Shown here piece after piece: positions 23,755 through 31,226 of a stretch of DNA of 33,581 nt. Origin of the DNA: Candidatus Thalassarchaeaceae archaeon (GTDB lineage: Archaea; Thermoplasmatota; Poseidoniia; Poseidoniales; Thalassarchaeaceae). Within the stretch, counting starts at the first letter, position 1. The number at the start of each line of letters is the position of its first letter. The stretch is from assembly GCA_030745885.1 (NCBI GenBank), contig JASLNR010000010.1:1-33581 (forward strand). The letters are read 5' to 3'. A model generated the notes under the pieces. That model made no database searches, was not told the DNA's origin, and saw only the letters and a list, made by a program, of their open reading frames with translations. The translations under genes were made by a program, and so were the position numbers.

Positions 23755-24054
23755 ATGGCTGGAATTTGCAACCTTTGTGGCCTTCCCGATGAGCTCTGCA
23801 TCTGCCAGGAGATTGCCAAGGAGCAGCAGAAGGCCATCATTTCGGTTGTCAGAAGGCGCTACGGAAAGATGGTCACCATGGTCGAGGGCATAGATGATTC
23901 CGCAATAGACATTGGGCAGCTCGCAAAGATACTCAAGGGCTCCTGCGCCAGTGGCGGGACCGTCAAGGGCAGAACCATCGAGCTACAAGGCAATCACAAG
24001 AAGAAGGCGGCCAAGGTCCTCGAGCAGAACGGCTACCAGGTGGAGGTGCGCTGA
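23755..24054 (+). CDS. Translation initiation factor aIF1 (SUI1 family)
   Basis: A 99-residue relative of eIF1, which binds the small subunit near the P site and checks start-codon pairing. The N-terminal C-N-L-C-G-L-P-x-E-L-C-I-C cysteine motif and the fold core KMVTMVEG, LKGSCASGGTVKGRTIELQG and a C-terminal NGYQVEVR match archaeal SUI1. ATG 23755 follows a GGAGTGATA region. Its position between uL29 and Rnp1 is the standard archaeal order. Confidence 0.95.
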   Translation: MAGICNLCGLPDELCICQEIAKEQQKAIISVVRRRYGKMVTMVEGIDDSAIDIGQLAKILKGSCASGGTVKGRTIELQGNHKKKAAKVLEQNGYQVEVR

Positions 24055-24309
24055 ATGAGCGACATAATCCACATGCCTTGGCTCGCTCGTCGACTGTCGG
24101 TCGTCGATTCCACGGACCCCACGCTCATCGGCGTCTGCGGAATCGTGCAGGACGAGACCCGTCGAACCATTCGAGTCATGACCGATATCGGCACACTAAC
24201 CCTGGCCAAGGACGTAATCCGCTTCACCATAGGCGATGAGGAGATCGATGGAGCAATCGTGACACAGCGTCCCGAGGATAGGATTAATCGAAGATACAGG
24301 GGGACCTGA
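24055..24309 (+). CDS. rnp1: Ribonuclease P protein component 1 (Rpp29/Pop4)
   Basis: An 84-residue archaeal homologue of Rpp29, a protein subunit of RNase P, which trims the 5' leaders of tRNA precursors. The Sm-like core includes the GVCGIVQDETRRTI strand pair and a C-terminal RPEDRINRRYRG segment. The gene starts immediately after the aIF1 stop (TGA followed directly by ATG), and uS17 begins one base after its stop, as in other archaeal S10-spc operons. Confidence 0.93.
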   Translation: MSDIIHMPWLARRLSVVDSTDPTLIGVCGIVQDETRRTIRVMTDIGTLTLAKDVIRFTIGDEEIDGAIVTQRPEDRINRRYRGT

Positions 24310-24310
24310 G

Positions 24311-24643
24311 ATGCGTGACATAGGAATAGACGTTCTCCCACCAGAGGGGGAGTGGGATGGAAACGAGAACTGCCCGTTCTACGGAAACCTGAGACTGCGC
24401 GGGCAGATCATCAAGGGCGTAGTCTCGTCTAAAGGGATGCAGGACGCGGTAGTCGTCGAGCGCGAGACCACCCGTTACATGAAGAAGTTCGAGCGCTACG
24501 AGAAGCGCACCCGTAGCTACCCAGCGCATCTGCCGAGCTGCATTGGGGAAGTCTCTGCAGGGGACAGCGTCCGCATCATGGAGTGCCGACCACTCTCCAA
24601 GACGGTGAAGTTCTGCGTCATAGAAAAGGGGGGAAGCGAATGA
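24311..24643 (+). CDS. rps17: Ribosomal protein uS17
   Basis: A 110-residue small-subunit assembly protein with an OB-fold. CPFYGNLRLRGQIIKG, the KFERYEKRTRSYPAHLPSC-like central loop, and GDSVRIMECRPLSKTVKFCV identify it. The stop codon overlaps the uL14 ATG (ATGA), indicating translational coupling. Length and composition are normal. Confidence 0.97.
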   Translation: MRDIGIDVLPPEGEWDGNENCPFYGNLRLRGQIIKGVVSSKGMQDAVVVERETTRYMKKFERYEKRTRSYPAHLPSCIGEVSAGDSVRIMECRPLSKTVKFCVIEKGGSE

Positions 24644-25038
24644 AGGGGATTCCCGGGCGCGTGACCGCCGGCCTGCCGACGCAGGCCCGTCTGGAATGCG
24701 TCGACAACACCGGTGCCAAGGTTGTCCAGTTGATCACCGTGCTCAAGAAGGGCGGGGTCGCAAGGAGGTACCCCTCTGCCGGCGTCGGCGACATGATTCG
24801 AGTCACTGTCAGGAGAGGCACTCCAGAAACCCGCCGCCAGATATTCAATGCCATCATCGTCCGTCAGTCTCGTCCCTTCCGCAGAGTCGACGGCACGTGG
24901 GTGCAGTTCGAGGACAACGCATGCGTGATTACGAACGAGAAGGGCGACGTACAGGGCTCCGACATCAAGGGGCCCGTGAGCAGGGAGGCAGCCGAGAGGT
25001 GGCCCCGAATCGCTTCTACGGCGAAGCAGATTGTGTGA
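24640..25038 (+). CDS. rpl14: Ribosomal protein uL14
   Basis: A 132-residue large-subunit protein at the subunit interface. ATG 24640, overlapping the uS17 stop, gives the expected N terminus; in-frame ATG 24583 lies inside uS17 and is not a start. The beta-barrel signatures ARLECVDNTGAKVVQLI, GVGDMIRVTVRRGTPE and FEDNACVITNEKGD are present, and the C-terminal GPVSREAAERWPRIAS helix is typical. Confidence 0.97.
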   Translation: MKGIPGRVTAGLPTQARLECVDNTGAKVVQLITVLKKGGVARRYPSAGVGDMIRVTVRRGTPETRRQIFNAIIVRQSRPFRRVDGTWVQFEDNACVITNEKGDVQGSDIKGPVSREAAERWPRIASTAKQIV

Positions 25039-25047
25039 GGTGAGATT

Positions 25048-25485
25048 TTGTCAAGCAAGAAGGCAGGAAAGCAGAGAATGGCCCAAAGGGAGGCCCACGT
25101 CCACGTCCGCCGAAAGCGGATGAGAGCACGCTTGGTCACTGACGACCCCGACCTAAAGGACGTCCGATCAGTCACCGTCCGAGTCGGCGACGAGGTCGAA
25201 TTACTGAGGGGCGATTTCAGCCACCCCAACAGCGTCAAGCCCGACTCCCGCGGAAAGAGGCTTGGCCAGACCAGAGGAAGGGCCGGCATCAGGGCTAAGG
25301 TAGCCACCGTAGATACGGGCAACGGTTTCATCTTCGTCGACGGACTCACCCAATCAACCGCAGACGGCAAGGAGGAGGCAGTCCCGGTTAACCCCTCAAA
25401 CGTCATTGTCACCAAGCTCTACGAGGGCGACCCACTTCGAATCCGGAGAATCATGGAACGTGCGAAGGGAGGTGTCCCTGAATGA
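25048..25485 (+). CDS. rpl24: Ribosomal protein uL24
   Basis: A 145-residue large-subunit assembly initiator with a KOW motif. The start is TTG 25048, eight bases behind an AGGTGA site; no nearby ATG would keep the conserved N-terminal SSKKAGKQRMAQREAHVHVRR-like segment. The KOW part reads VRVGDEVELLRGDF, and the C-terminal VNPSNVIVTKLYEGD is typical of archaeal uL24. Its stop overlaps the eS4 start (ATGA). Confidence 0.95.
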   Translation: MSSKKAGKQRMAQREAHVHVRRKRMRARLVTDDPDLKDVRSVTVRVGDEVELLRGDFSHPNSVKPDSRGKRLGQTRGRAGIRAKVATVDTGNGFIFVDGLTQSTADGKEEAVPVNPSNVIVTKLYEGDPLRIRRIMERAKGGVPE

Positions 25486-26180
25486 GCAGGAGCCACATCA
25501 AGCGACTCGTAATGCCGCGGAGCTGGCCACTGACCAGAAAGACGAACATCTGGGTGCAGAAGCCGAACCCGGGTGGCCACAACACGGAGATGTGCATGCC
25601 GCTCGGCATCGTTCTGAGGGACGTCCTCAGCATCGCGCACAACATGCGCGAAGCCAAGCGAATCCTGCACTCCCGGAACGTCAGCGTCGATGGACGGGTT
25701 GAGACCGACCGCTCCCGTGGCGTGGGTCTGATGGACGTCCTGACGATAGGCGAAGACAACTACAGGTGCGTCTTGGACACCAATGGCAAACTGCGGTACC
25801 GCCCGATTTCCAAGAAGGCCGCTGGCAGCAAGATATGCAGGGTAACCGGAAAGACCACCATCAAGGGTGGCAAGACTCAGATTCACCTACACGACGGCCG
25901 AAACATCGCTGTTGACGACCCTCCAAAGTACAAATCTGGCGACTCGCTGGTCATCTCACTGCCCGATCAGGCCATCTCCTCCCACATTGCAATGAAGAAA
26001 GGGGCCCTGGCTTATCTGACCGGTGGCAACCACATCGGTGAGACTGCGGTGATCCAAAGTCAGGAAGTCAAGCGCTCGTCCAAGCCCAACGAGACCTCAT
26101 TTGAGGAATTCGGTACCATCACTGACTATGTCTTCATCATCAGCAAGACCACTGACCTCCCCCTGGAGGGTGACTCATGA
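25482..26180 (+). CDS. rps4e: Ribosomal protein eS4
   Basis: A 232-residue small-subunit protein found in archaea and eukaryotes. It combines an S4-like RNA-binding domain (about 43-95), a central eS4 domain, and a C-terminal KOW-like segment. GGHNTEMCMPLGIVLRDVL and a later YKSGDSLVISLP are typical. It starts with an ATGA overlap to uL24 and ends with an ATGA overlap to uL5. Confidence 0.97.
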   Translation: MSRSHIKRLVMPRSWPLTRKTNIWVQKPNPGGHNTEMCMPLGIVLRDVLSIAHNMREAKRILHSRNVSVDGRVETDRSRGVGLMDVLTIGEDNYRCVLDTNGKLRYRPISKKAAGSKICRVTGKTTIKGGKTQIHLHDGRNIAVDDPPKYKSGDSLVISLPDQAISSHIAMKKGALAYLTGGNHIGETAVIQSQEVKRSSKPNETSFEEFGTITDYVFIISKTTDLPLEGDS

Positions 26181-26704
26181 GCGATTCCACAAACCCCATG
26201 CTATCGCCCAGCATCACCAAGGTCACCGTGAACATCGGTGTTGGCGAGGGCGGTCGACGGCTCCAGCTCGCTGAGAGGGTCCTCGAGGTCCTCACAGAGA
26301 TGAAACCGATGCGCACGATCTCCGCCAAGACCAACAGGGACCTCGGCACCAGAAAGGGGGCCCCAATCGGCTGCAAGGTCACTATGCGCGACCCCGATAC
26401 CATCGAGGCCTTCCTTAAGGACGCCTTCTGGGTGCGGGACCACACGCTCCCCGAGTACAACTTCGACTCTCAGGGCAACCTGTCCTTCGGTATTTCCGAC
26501 TACACGGACTTCCCCAAGCAGAAGTACGATCCGGACATCGGCATCTTCGGCATGGACGTCAACGTAGTCCTCGAGCGCCCCGGTCACCGAGTCTCCAGAA
26601 GGAGGAGGCGCAAGTCCCGTGTTTCCGTGCCGCACCGGATTGGCAGGGAAGAGTCGAAGGCGTGGTTCGCTGAGCGGTACGAGCTCAGTATAGTGGAGGA
26701 GTGA
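26177..26704 (+). CDS. rpl5: Ribosomal protein uL5
   Basis: A 175-residue large-subunit protein that binds 5S rRNA and contacts P-site t[17 protein letters not shown] near the N terminus, then [18 protein letters not shown] and the [10 protein letters not shown] segment are family hallmarks. It begins within the eS4 stop (ATGA). Confidence 0.97.
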   Translation: MSDSTNPMLSPSITKVTVNIGVGEGGRRLQLAERVLEVLTEMKPMRTISAKTNRDLGTRKGAPIGCKVTMRDPDTIEAFLKDAFWVRDHTLPEYNFDSQGNLSFGISDYTDFPKQKYDPDIGIFGMDVNVVLERPGHRVSRRRRRKSRVSVPHRIGREESKAWFAERYELSIVEE

Positions 26705-26706
26705 GA

Positions 26707-26859
26707 ATGGCACGCGATCACGGCGAGAGCATCGGAAGAAGCAACGGATGCAGGCGCTGTGGGCGCAGGAGGGGCCTGATTCGGCGCCACGGCCTCCGGC
26801 TTTGCAGGCAGTGCTTCAGAGACGTCGCTGCCGATATTGGATTCAAGAAGTACTCATGA
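26707..26859 (+). CDS. rps14: Ribosomal protein uS14, zinc-binding form
   Basis: A 50-residue protein too short for ordinary open-reading-frame listings but certain by content and position. It has the zinc knuckle C15-x2-C18 and C33-x2-C36 and the segments [20 protein letters not shown] and [15 protein letters not shown]. It is placed in the small-subunit head. The ATG is two bases after the uL5 stop, with a GGAGTGA site upstream, and uS8 follows after nine bases. Confidence 0.96.
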   Translation: MARDHGESIGRSNGCRRCGRRRGLIRRHGLRLCRQCFRDVAADIGFKKYS

Positions 26860-26868
26860 GGTGATTAG

Positions 26869-27258
26869 ATGCAGTTTGACCCATTGAATGATGCCTTTAC
26901 GACGATATACAACGCAGAGCACGCCGGCAAGTACGAGGTTTCCGTGCGCCCAGCCAGCAAGTTGCTGGGCAGCATGCTGGCCATCATGCAGAAGTCCGGT
27001 TACCTAGGCGAGTACGAACACCTGGAAGACGGGCGTGGCGGATCCTACAGAATCGAGCTCATCGGAGCCATCAACCGTTGCGGCGTCATCAAGCCGCGTC
27101 ACTCGGTCAAGCGCTCGGATTTCGACAAGTGGGAGTCTAGGTACCTCCCGGCCAGGGACTTCGGTCTACTGATACTGACCACGAACCAGGGCATCATGAA
27201 TCACTTCGACGCGAAGAAGGAGAGAGTGGGCGGGCGACTGCTCGCATATGTTTTCTAG
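26869..27258 (+). CDS. rps8: Ribosomal protein uS8
   Basis: A 129-residue small-subunit protein that organises the central domain of 16S rRNA. The N-terminal DPLNDAFTTIYNAEHAGK helix, a VIKPRHSVK segment and the C-terminal LLILTTNQGIMNH motif with the GGRLLAYVF end are standard for archaea. An AGGTGAT site precedes the ATG. Confidence 0.97.
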   Translation: MQFDPLNDAFTTIYNAEHAGKYEVSVRPASKLLGSMLAIMQKSGYLGEYEHLEDGRGGSYRIELIGAINRCGVIKPRHSVKRSDFDKWESRYLPARDFGLLILTTNQGIMNHFDAKKERVGGRLLAYVF

Positions 27259-27271
27259 AGGAGGGATTAGC

Positions 27272-27829
27272 ATGCCGAAAATCGCCCAAGTGTCACACGC
27301 CATACCCCTTCCAGAGGGAGTGAGCGCGAGCTTAGAAGGCAATACTGTGACTTTGAGCAAGGACGGCGAATCACTTGCCAGGGAATTCAGCCACAACCGA
27401 GTCTCGGTTCGACAGGATGATGGCGACTTGAGAGTTTTCTGCGACCTTCCACGCCGCTCCGAGAAGGCGATTGCGGGAACCTGGGCCGCTCATCTCCGCA
27501 ATATGGCCAAAGGTCTCGACGAGGGCTTCGAGTATCGCCTAAAGGCGGTCTTCAGTCACTTCCCGATGACGCTCAAGGTCCAGGGCAACCAGTTCATCAT
27601 CACGAATATGCTAGGGGAGAAGGTCCCGAGGGTGGCAAGCCTACCGTGGACGCCTACTGAGGTCGAGGTCAGGATCGAGAGCAAGTCAGATGTCATCGTC
27701 ACCGGTGCCGACCGCGAGAAGGTCGGACAAACGGCGGCCAATATCGAGCGAGCCTGCAAGATCAAGAATCGAGACCCAAGGGTCTTCCAAGATGGGGTCT
27801 ACATCGTCTCGAAGGGAGATGGGAGGTGA
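27272..27829 (+). CDS. rpl6: Ribosomal protein uL6
   Basis: A 185-residue large-subunit protein near the factor-binding site. ATG 27272 follows an AGAGGAGGGATT site and gives the expected N terminus; the in-frame upstream ATG 27248 lies inside uS8. Two tandem uL6 folds are visible, with GTWAAHLRNMAKGLDEGFEY joining them and a C-terminal CKIKNRDPRVFQDGVYI motif typical of archaeal uL6. Confidence 0.97.
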   Translation: MPKIAQVSHAIPLPEGVSASLEGNTVTLSKDGESLAREFSHNRVSVRQDDGDLRVFCDLPRRSEKAIAGTWAAHLRNMAKGLDEGFEYRLKAVFSHFPMTLKVQGNQFIITNMLGEKVPRVASLPWTPTEVEVRIESKSDVIVTGADREKVGQTAANIERACKIKNRDPRVFQDGVYIVSKGDGR

Positions 27830-27833
27830 GGGG

Positions 27834-28511
27834 ATGACGTACGATGACTTGACCGTGGCCAATCTCAAGGACCTGCTGCGCGAACGCGGGCTACCCGTCT
27901 CTGGCAGAAAGAGCGAGCTTGTAGAACGCCTGATTGAGGCCGATAAATCAGCCCCCGAAGAAGAGCATGAAGGGGTGACACCCGAGGAACCGGACGTCAT
28001 CGTCGAGGACGACCCCGTGGATGACGATGACGACTACTTCGAGGAAGAGGGCGACTTCGAGGAATGGGACAACTTCCACACCTCGCGGCAGAAGCCGGTC
28101 CTCGACGATGCCACGCGGGCAGCTCTCGACATGCGCTCTGCGCAGAGCAAGAAGCAGCCCGCCTTCAGACGCCAGGAGTGGTTCCGCTACCGACGCCTGT
28201 CCAAAACAGGCTACCGCAAGCCTAAGGGCAAGGACTCCAAGATGAGGATGAACAGGAAGTACCGCCCCCCAATGGCCAGGGTCGGATATGGCAAGGTCGC
28301 CGCAGCTCGCGGACTCCACCCCTCGGGATTCAAGGAAGTCCTGGTCCACACCGCCAACGAACTGGACGGACTCGATCCCGAGCGCCAGGCCGTTAGAATC
28401 GGCGCTGGAGTGGGCAATAGGAAGCGTTCTCGAATTCACGACCGCGCCGATGATCTGGGCCTGCGCGTTCTGAACCGGCGCCCAATCGTGCGCAAGGGGG
28501 ACATGCAATGA
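27834..28511 (+). CDS. rpl32e: Ribosomal protein eL32 with N-terminal SAP-like domain
   Basis: A 225-residue protein. Residues about 103-221 are the eL32 large-subunit protein, with RRQEWFRYRRLSKTGYRKPKG and HTANELDGLDPERQAVRIG as hallmarks. In front sits a SAP/HeH-like helical module (about 5-38: LTVANLKDLLRERGLPVSG, then K-S-E-L-V-E-R-L) and a strongly acidic linker (40-83) that is more than half Asp and Glu. Typical eL32 is only about 130-150 residues long. SAP modules usually bind nucleic acid, so this one could help place the protein on rRNA or DNA. ATG 27834 follows an AGGTGAGG site; another in-frame ATG 15 bases earlier overlaps uL6. Confidence 0.93.
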   Translation: MTYDDLTVANLKDLLRERGLPVSGRKSELVERLIEADKSAPEEEHEGVTPEEPDVIVEDDPVDDDDDYFEEEGDFEEWDNFHTSRQKPVLDDATRAALDMRSAQSKKQPAFRRQEWFRYRRLSKTGYRKPKGKDSKMRMNRKYRPPMARVGYGKVAAARGLHPSGFKEVLVHTANELDGLDPERQAVRIGAGVGNRKRSRIHDRADDLGLRVLNRRPIVRKGDMQ

Positions 28512-28984
28512 TGATTACCAACCAGAAGAGGATGGCCGCCCATATCCTCTCCAAGAGAGAGGGCCGGACCGTCGGAATCCATCGTATCTGGGTCAATCCC
28601 GACTACTTGGACGAGGTCGCTGATGCCGTCCAGAAGGAAGACGTGCGCAATCTCATCGACGAGGGGATCATCGTGGCCAAGCCAATCGTCGGAACCAGCC
28701 GGGCTAGAGCGCGCAAGGCCTCCCATCAGAAGTCAAAGGGCCGACGCAAGGGCCAGGGCTCCAGGAGTGGCAGCGCAAACTCGCGCAACCCGAGGAAGCA
28801 GCGCTGGATGACTCGGATAAGGGCACAGCGCCGGGCTCTCAAGGCACTGAAGGACGAGGGCTCACTGACTCCCTCCCAGTACCGGCACTTCTACCTCAAG
28901 GCGAAGGGCGGCTCCTACCGCTCGATCGCCCACATGAGGAGCAATATCGAACTCGAGGGGATTTCCATTGGGGGTGAGCAGTGA
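28508..28984 (+). CDS. rpl19e: Ribosomal protein eL19
   Basis: A 158-residue large-subunit protein of archaea and eukaryotes. ILSKREGRTVGIHRIWVNP, the IDEGIIVAKPIVGTSRARAR segment and the Arg/Lys-rich middle with GRRKGQGSRSGSANSR are characteristic. ATG 28508 overlaps the eL32 stop; a second ATG follows directly at 28511. The C terminus overlaps the uL18 start. Confidence 0.97.
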   Translation: MMITNQKRMAAHILSKREGRTVGIHRIWVNPDYLDEVADAVQKEDVRNLIDEGIIVAKPIVGTSRARARKASHQKSKGRRKGQGSRSGSANSRNPRKQRWMTRIRAQRRALKALKDEGSLTPSQYRHFYLKAKGGSYRSIAHMRSNIELEGISIGGEQ

Positions 28985-29499
28985 TGGCACGAGGGCGAAA
29001 CCAGCGATTGCGATTCAAGCGTCGCCGCAATGCAGAGACCGACTACCACAGGAGGATGAGGATGCTGCGTGGAGGCGTCCCTCGCGCAGTCGTGCGAGTC
29101 TCCAACACCCAGGTCACTTGCCAACTCGTCTCATTCGACGCAGGGGGCGATAGGGTGCTGGCCTCGGTAACGGGGAAGACTCTAGTCAACAAGCACAAGT
29201 GGCCTTCTGATGCCTCCCGCAAGTCGGTGCCAGCCTGCTACTTGGCGGGAATGGCTCTCGCGAAGTCTGCCTTGGCCGCCGGGCACAGTGAGGCGATCCT
29301 CGACATAGGACTAGCCGCCGCCTCCAGAGGAAGCAGGGCCTTTGCCGCGCTGCGAGGGATGGTCGAGTGCGGACTCGAGATCCCTCATTCCGAGGAGGTG
29401 CTGCCCAGCGACGACCGGGTAAGCGGCTCTCACATCGGCGACGACTTGGCCAAAGCCGTGGAAGCGACGAAGAAATCAATCCAGGGGGCGAAGTCATGA
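28984..29499 (+). CDS. rpl18: Ribosomal protein uL18
   Basis: A 171-residue protein that binds 5S rRNA with uL5. FKRRRNAETDYHRRMRMLRG near the N terminus, AVVRVSNTQVTCQLVSFD and the ILDIGLAAASRGSRAFAALRG segment match archaeal uL18. ATG 28984 overlaps the eL19 stop as TGATG, so the GTG three bases earlier is not needed. Its stop overlaps the uS5 start (ATGA). Confidence 0.97.
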   Translation: MARGRNQRLRFKRRRNAETDYHRRMRMLRGGVPRAVVRVSNTQVTCQLVSFDAGGDRVLASVTGKTLVNKHKWPSDASRKSVPACYLAGMALAKSALAAGHSEAILDIGLAAASRGSRAFAALRGMVECGLEIPHSEEVLPSDDRVSGSHIGDDLAKAVEATKKSIQGAKS

Positions 29500-30302
29500 G
29501 CGAGGAGGCAGCACCAGCCGAGGAGGCCGCACCAGAAGAGGCAGCACCAGCCGAGGAGGCCGTGCAGGTCGCACCGGGCCTAGCGCTCGCCCAAGCTCCC
29601 CCCGAGCAATCTGAGGACGGCCCGAGGCGAAGGCGCGGACCAGATCCGCTGGCAGCTCTACGAATTTGGGTGCCACGCACACGCCTTGGCCGCAGGGTCA
29701 TGAACGGGGAGATACTCACCTACGAGCAAGCGCTCGCTTCCGGGTTGCCGATTCGAGAGGTCGAAATCGTCGATGCCCTGCTTCCGGGCCTCGAGGACGA
29801 CGTCCTCAGCGTCAACATGATCCAGAGGATGACCGACTCGGGACGCCGCGTCAGGTTCAACGTGCTGTGCGCGGTCGGCAACGGGGACGGCTACGTAGGC
29901 CTCTCGGTATGCAAGGGCAAGGAGGTCGCAAGCACCATCCAGAAGGCTATTGCCCAAGCCAAACTCAATATCACCCCGGTAATGCGCGGCAACGGTTCTT
30001 GGGAGTCCTCCGAGGGACCCGGCGACAGTATCCCGTTCAAGACCACAGGCAGATCGGGCTCTACCCGAGTGACCCTGCTCCCCGCCCCCGCTGGCAAGGG
30101 CCTGGTAATCGGCGACTACGGCCGCAGGGTCCTAGCGCTCGCTGGCGTTTCCGACGTCTGGTCCCGCTCATCCGGCCAGACTCGATCGACGATCAACTTC
30201 GCCAAGGCCACCTTCAACGCATTGGTCGAGCTGAGCCGAACCAAGGTAAGCGATGACGTCCGCGGACGCCTGCAAATCACCACTGGGAGGAAGCTCGCAT
30301 GA
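29496..30302 (+). CDS. rps5: Ribosomal protein uS5 with Ala/Glu/Pro-rich N-terminal extension
   Basis: A 268-residue small-subunit protein that supports decoding accuracy. ATG 29496 overlaps the uL18 stop; a longer frame starting at 29367 runs inside uL18 and is rejected. The conserved part begins around residue 50 with WVPRTRLGRRV and includes the double-stranded RNA-binding-like part RVRFNVLCAVGNGDGYVGL and the C-terminal VWSRSSGQTRSTINFAKAT. The first 45 residues are nearly all Ala, Glu and Pro and are encoded by a 25-base direct repeat. Confidence 0.96.
   Translation: MSEEAAPAEEAAPEEAAPAEEAVQVAPGLALAQAPPEQSEDGPRRRRGPDPLAALRIWVPRTRLGRRVMNGEILTYEQALASGLPIREVEIVDALLPGLEDDVLSVNMIQRMTDSGRRVRFNVLCAVGNGDGYVGLSVCKGKEVASTIQKAIAQAKLNITPVMRGNGSWESSEGPGDSIPFKTTGRSGSTRVTLLPAPAGKGLVIGDYGRRVLALAGVSDVWSRSSGQTRSTINFAKATFNALVELSRTKVSDDVRGRLQITTGRKLA
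29505..29562 (+). repeat. 25-base direct repeat inside the uS5 N-terminal extension
   Basis: Two identical 25-base copies (29505-29529 and 29538-29562) lie 33 bases apart and in frame, each coding an E-A-A-P-A-E-E-A unit. This suggests growth of the extension by slippage or duplication. Confidence 0.85.
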
Positions 30303-30769
30303 CATTCCTAGTGATCAGGGTCCGGAGCGACCGGGGCGTCACCAAGAAGATTCGCGATACAATGGCGATGCTCAACCTCACGCGCGTCAACCACGCAGTT
30401 CTCCTCCCCGAGACTGCCAGTTACTCTGGCATGCTACACAAGGCCAAGGACTTCGTCACGTGGGGCGAGGTCGACGCCGGAACGATTAGCACGCTCCTCG
30501 CTGAGCGCGGCAGGATGACAGGTGACAAGCCCGTGAGCGACTCAGCGGTTAAGTCCGGCAGCGATTACTCCACGATAGGCGCCTTGGCCAAGGCGATTGC
30601 CTCGGGCGAAGCCACCATGAGGTCCGTCGAGGGTCTCAAGCCGGTTTTGAGACTCCACCCCCCAAGGGGCGCCAAGGGCTGGGGCGGCATCAAGCGCGCC
30701 TACTCGGTAGGCGGCGCACTGGGGTTCCGCGGCAAGGAAATCGAGAGTCTGGCCGCAAGGATGGTCTGA
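30299..30769 (+). CDS. rpl30: Ribosomal protein uL30
   Basis: A 156-residue archaeal-type uL30, longer than the 60-residue bacterial form. The N-terminal FLVIRVRSDRGVTKKIRDTM and MLNLTRVNHAVLLPET segments and the C-terminal RLHPPRGAKGWGGIKRAYSVGG-like motif identify it. It starts with an ATGA overlap to uS5 and is followed by uL15 after nine bases. Confidence 0.96.
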   Translation: MTFLVIRVRSDRGVTKKIRDTMAMLNLTRVNHAVLLPETASYSGMLHKAKDFVTWGEVDAGTISTLLAERGRMTGDKPVSDSAVKSGSDYSTIGALAKAIASGEATMRSVEGLKPVLRLHPPRGAKGWGGIKRAYSVGGALGFRGKEIESLAARMV

Positions 30770-30778
30770 GGCGAGATT

Positions 30779-31201
30779 ATGGTGTCCAGGACGAATAAGT
30801 TCCGAGGCAGAAGCCGCTACCACGGCCGTGGCAAGAAGGCAGGCCGCGGCGCGGGCAAGCGCGGCGGCCGCGGCAATGCCGGCCTGAACAAGCACAAGGT
30901 CATGACGAGACTGAAGTTCATGCCGGGCCACTGGGGGATGCACGGCTTCAACCGGCATCCGAGCTTGCGGGTCGTTAACACGTCGATCAACATCGGCGAG
31001 GTTAGCGAGCGAGCCGAGGGCGACTCCATCGACCTGACCGAGATGGGCTACGACAAGCTCCTCGGCCGAGGAAGCATAGACCGCGCCCTCGAGATAACGG
31101 TTCGCGAGGCTAGCACACGCGCCATAGAGAAGGTAGAGGCTGCCGGCGGCAGCATCGCCATCGACGACGATGAGGAATGGGATGAGTGGGAAGAGGAGTG
31201 A
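30779..31201 (+). CDS. rpl15: Ribosomal protein uL15
   Basis: A 140-residue large-subunit assembly protein. The Gly/Arg-rich N terminus KFRGRSRYHGRGKKAGRGAG and the conserved HWGMHGFNRHPSLR are typical of archaeal uL15. The C terminus ends in a run of acidic residues and Trp (DDDEEWDEWEEE), which is not part of the usual core. ATG 30779 follows a GGCGAGATT region. Confidence 0.95.
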   Translation: MVSRTNKFRGRSRYHGRGKKAGRGAGKRGGRGNAGLNKHKVMTRLKFMPGHWGMHGFNRHPSLRVVNTSINIGEVSERAEGDSIDLTEMGYDKLLGRGSIDRALEITVREASTRAIEKVEAAGGSIAIDDDEEWDEWEEE

Positions 31202-31226
31202 GAGCTCCGCGCAGGGAGGTTAGGCT

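Noticed and set aside
27690..27833. Longer start for eL32 inside uL6
   Set aside because: The extra residues are an out-of-frame reading of uL6; AGGTGAGG before ATG 27834 marks the start.
29367..29495. N-terminal extension of uS5 from 29367
   Set aside because: This part is inside uL18 in another frame; ATG 29496 forms the usual ATGA overlap.
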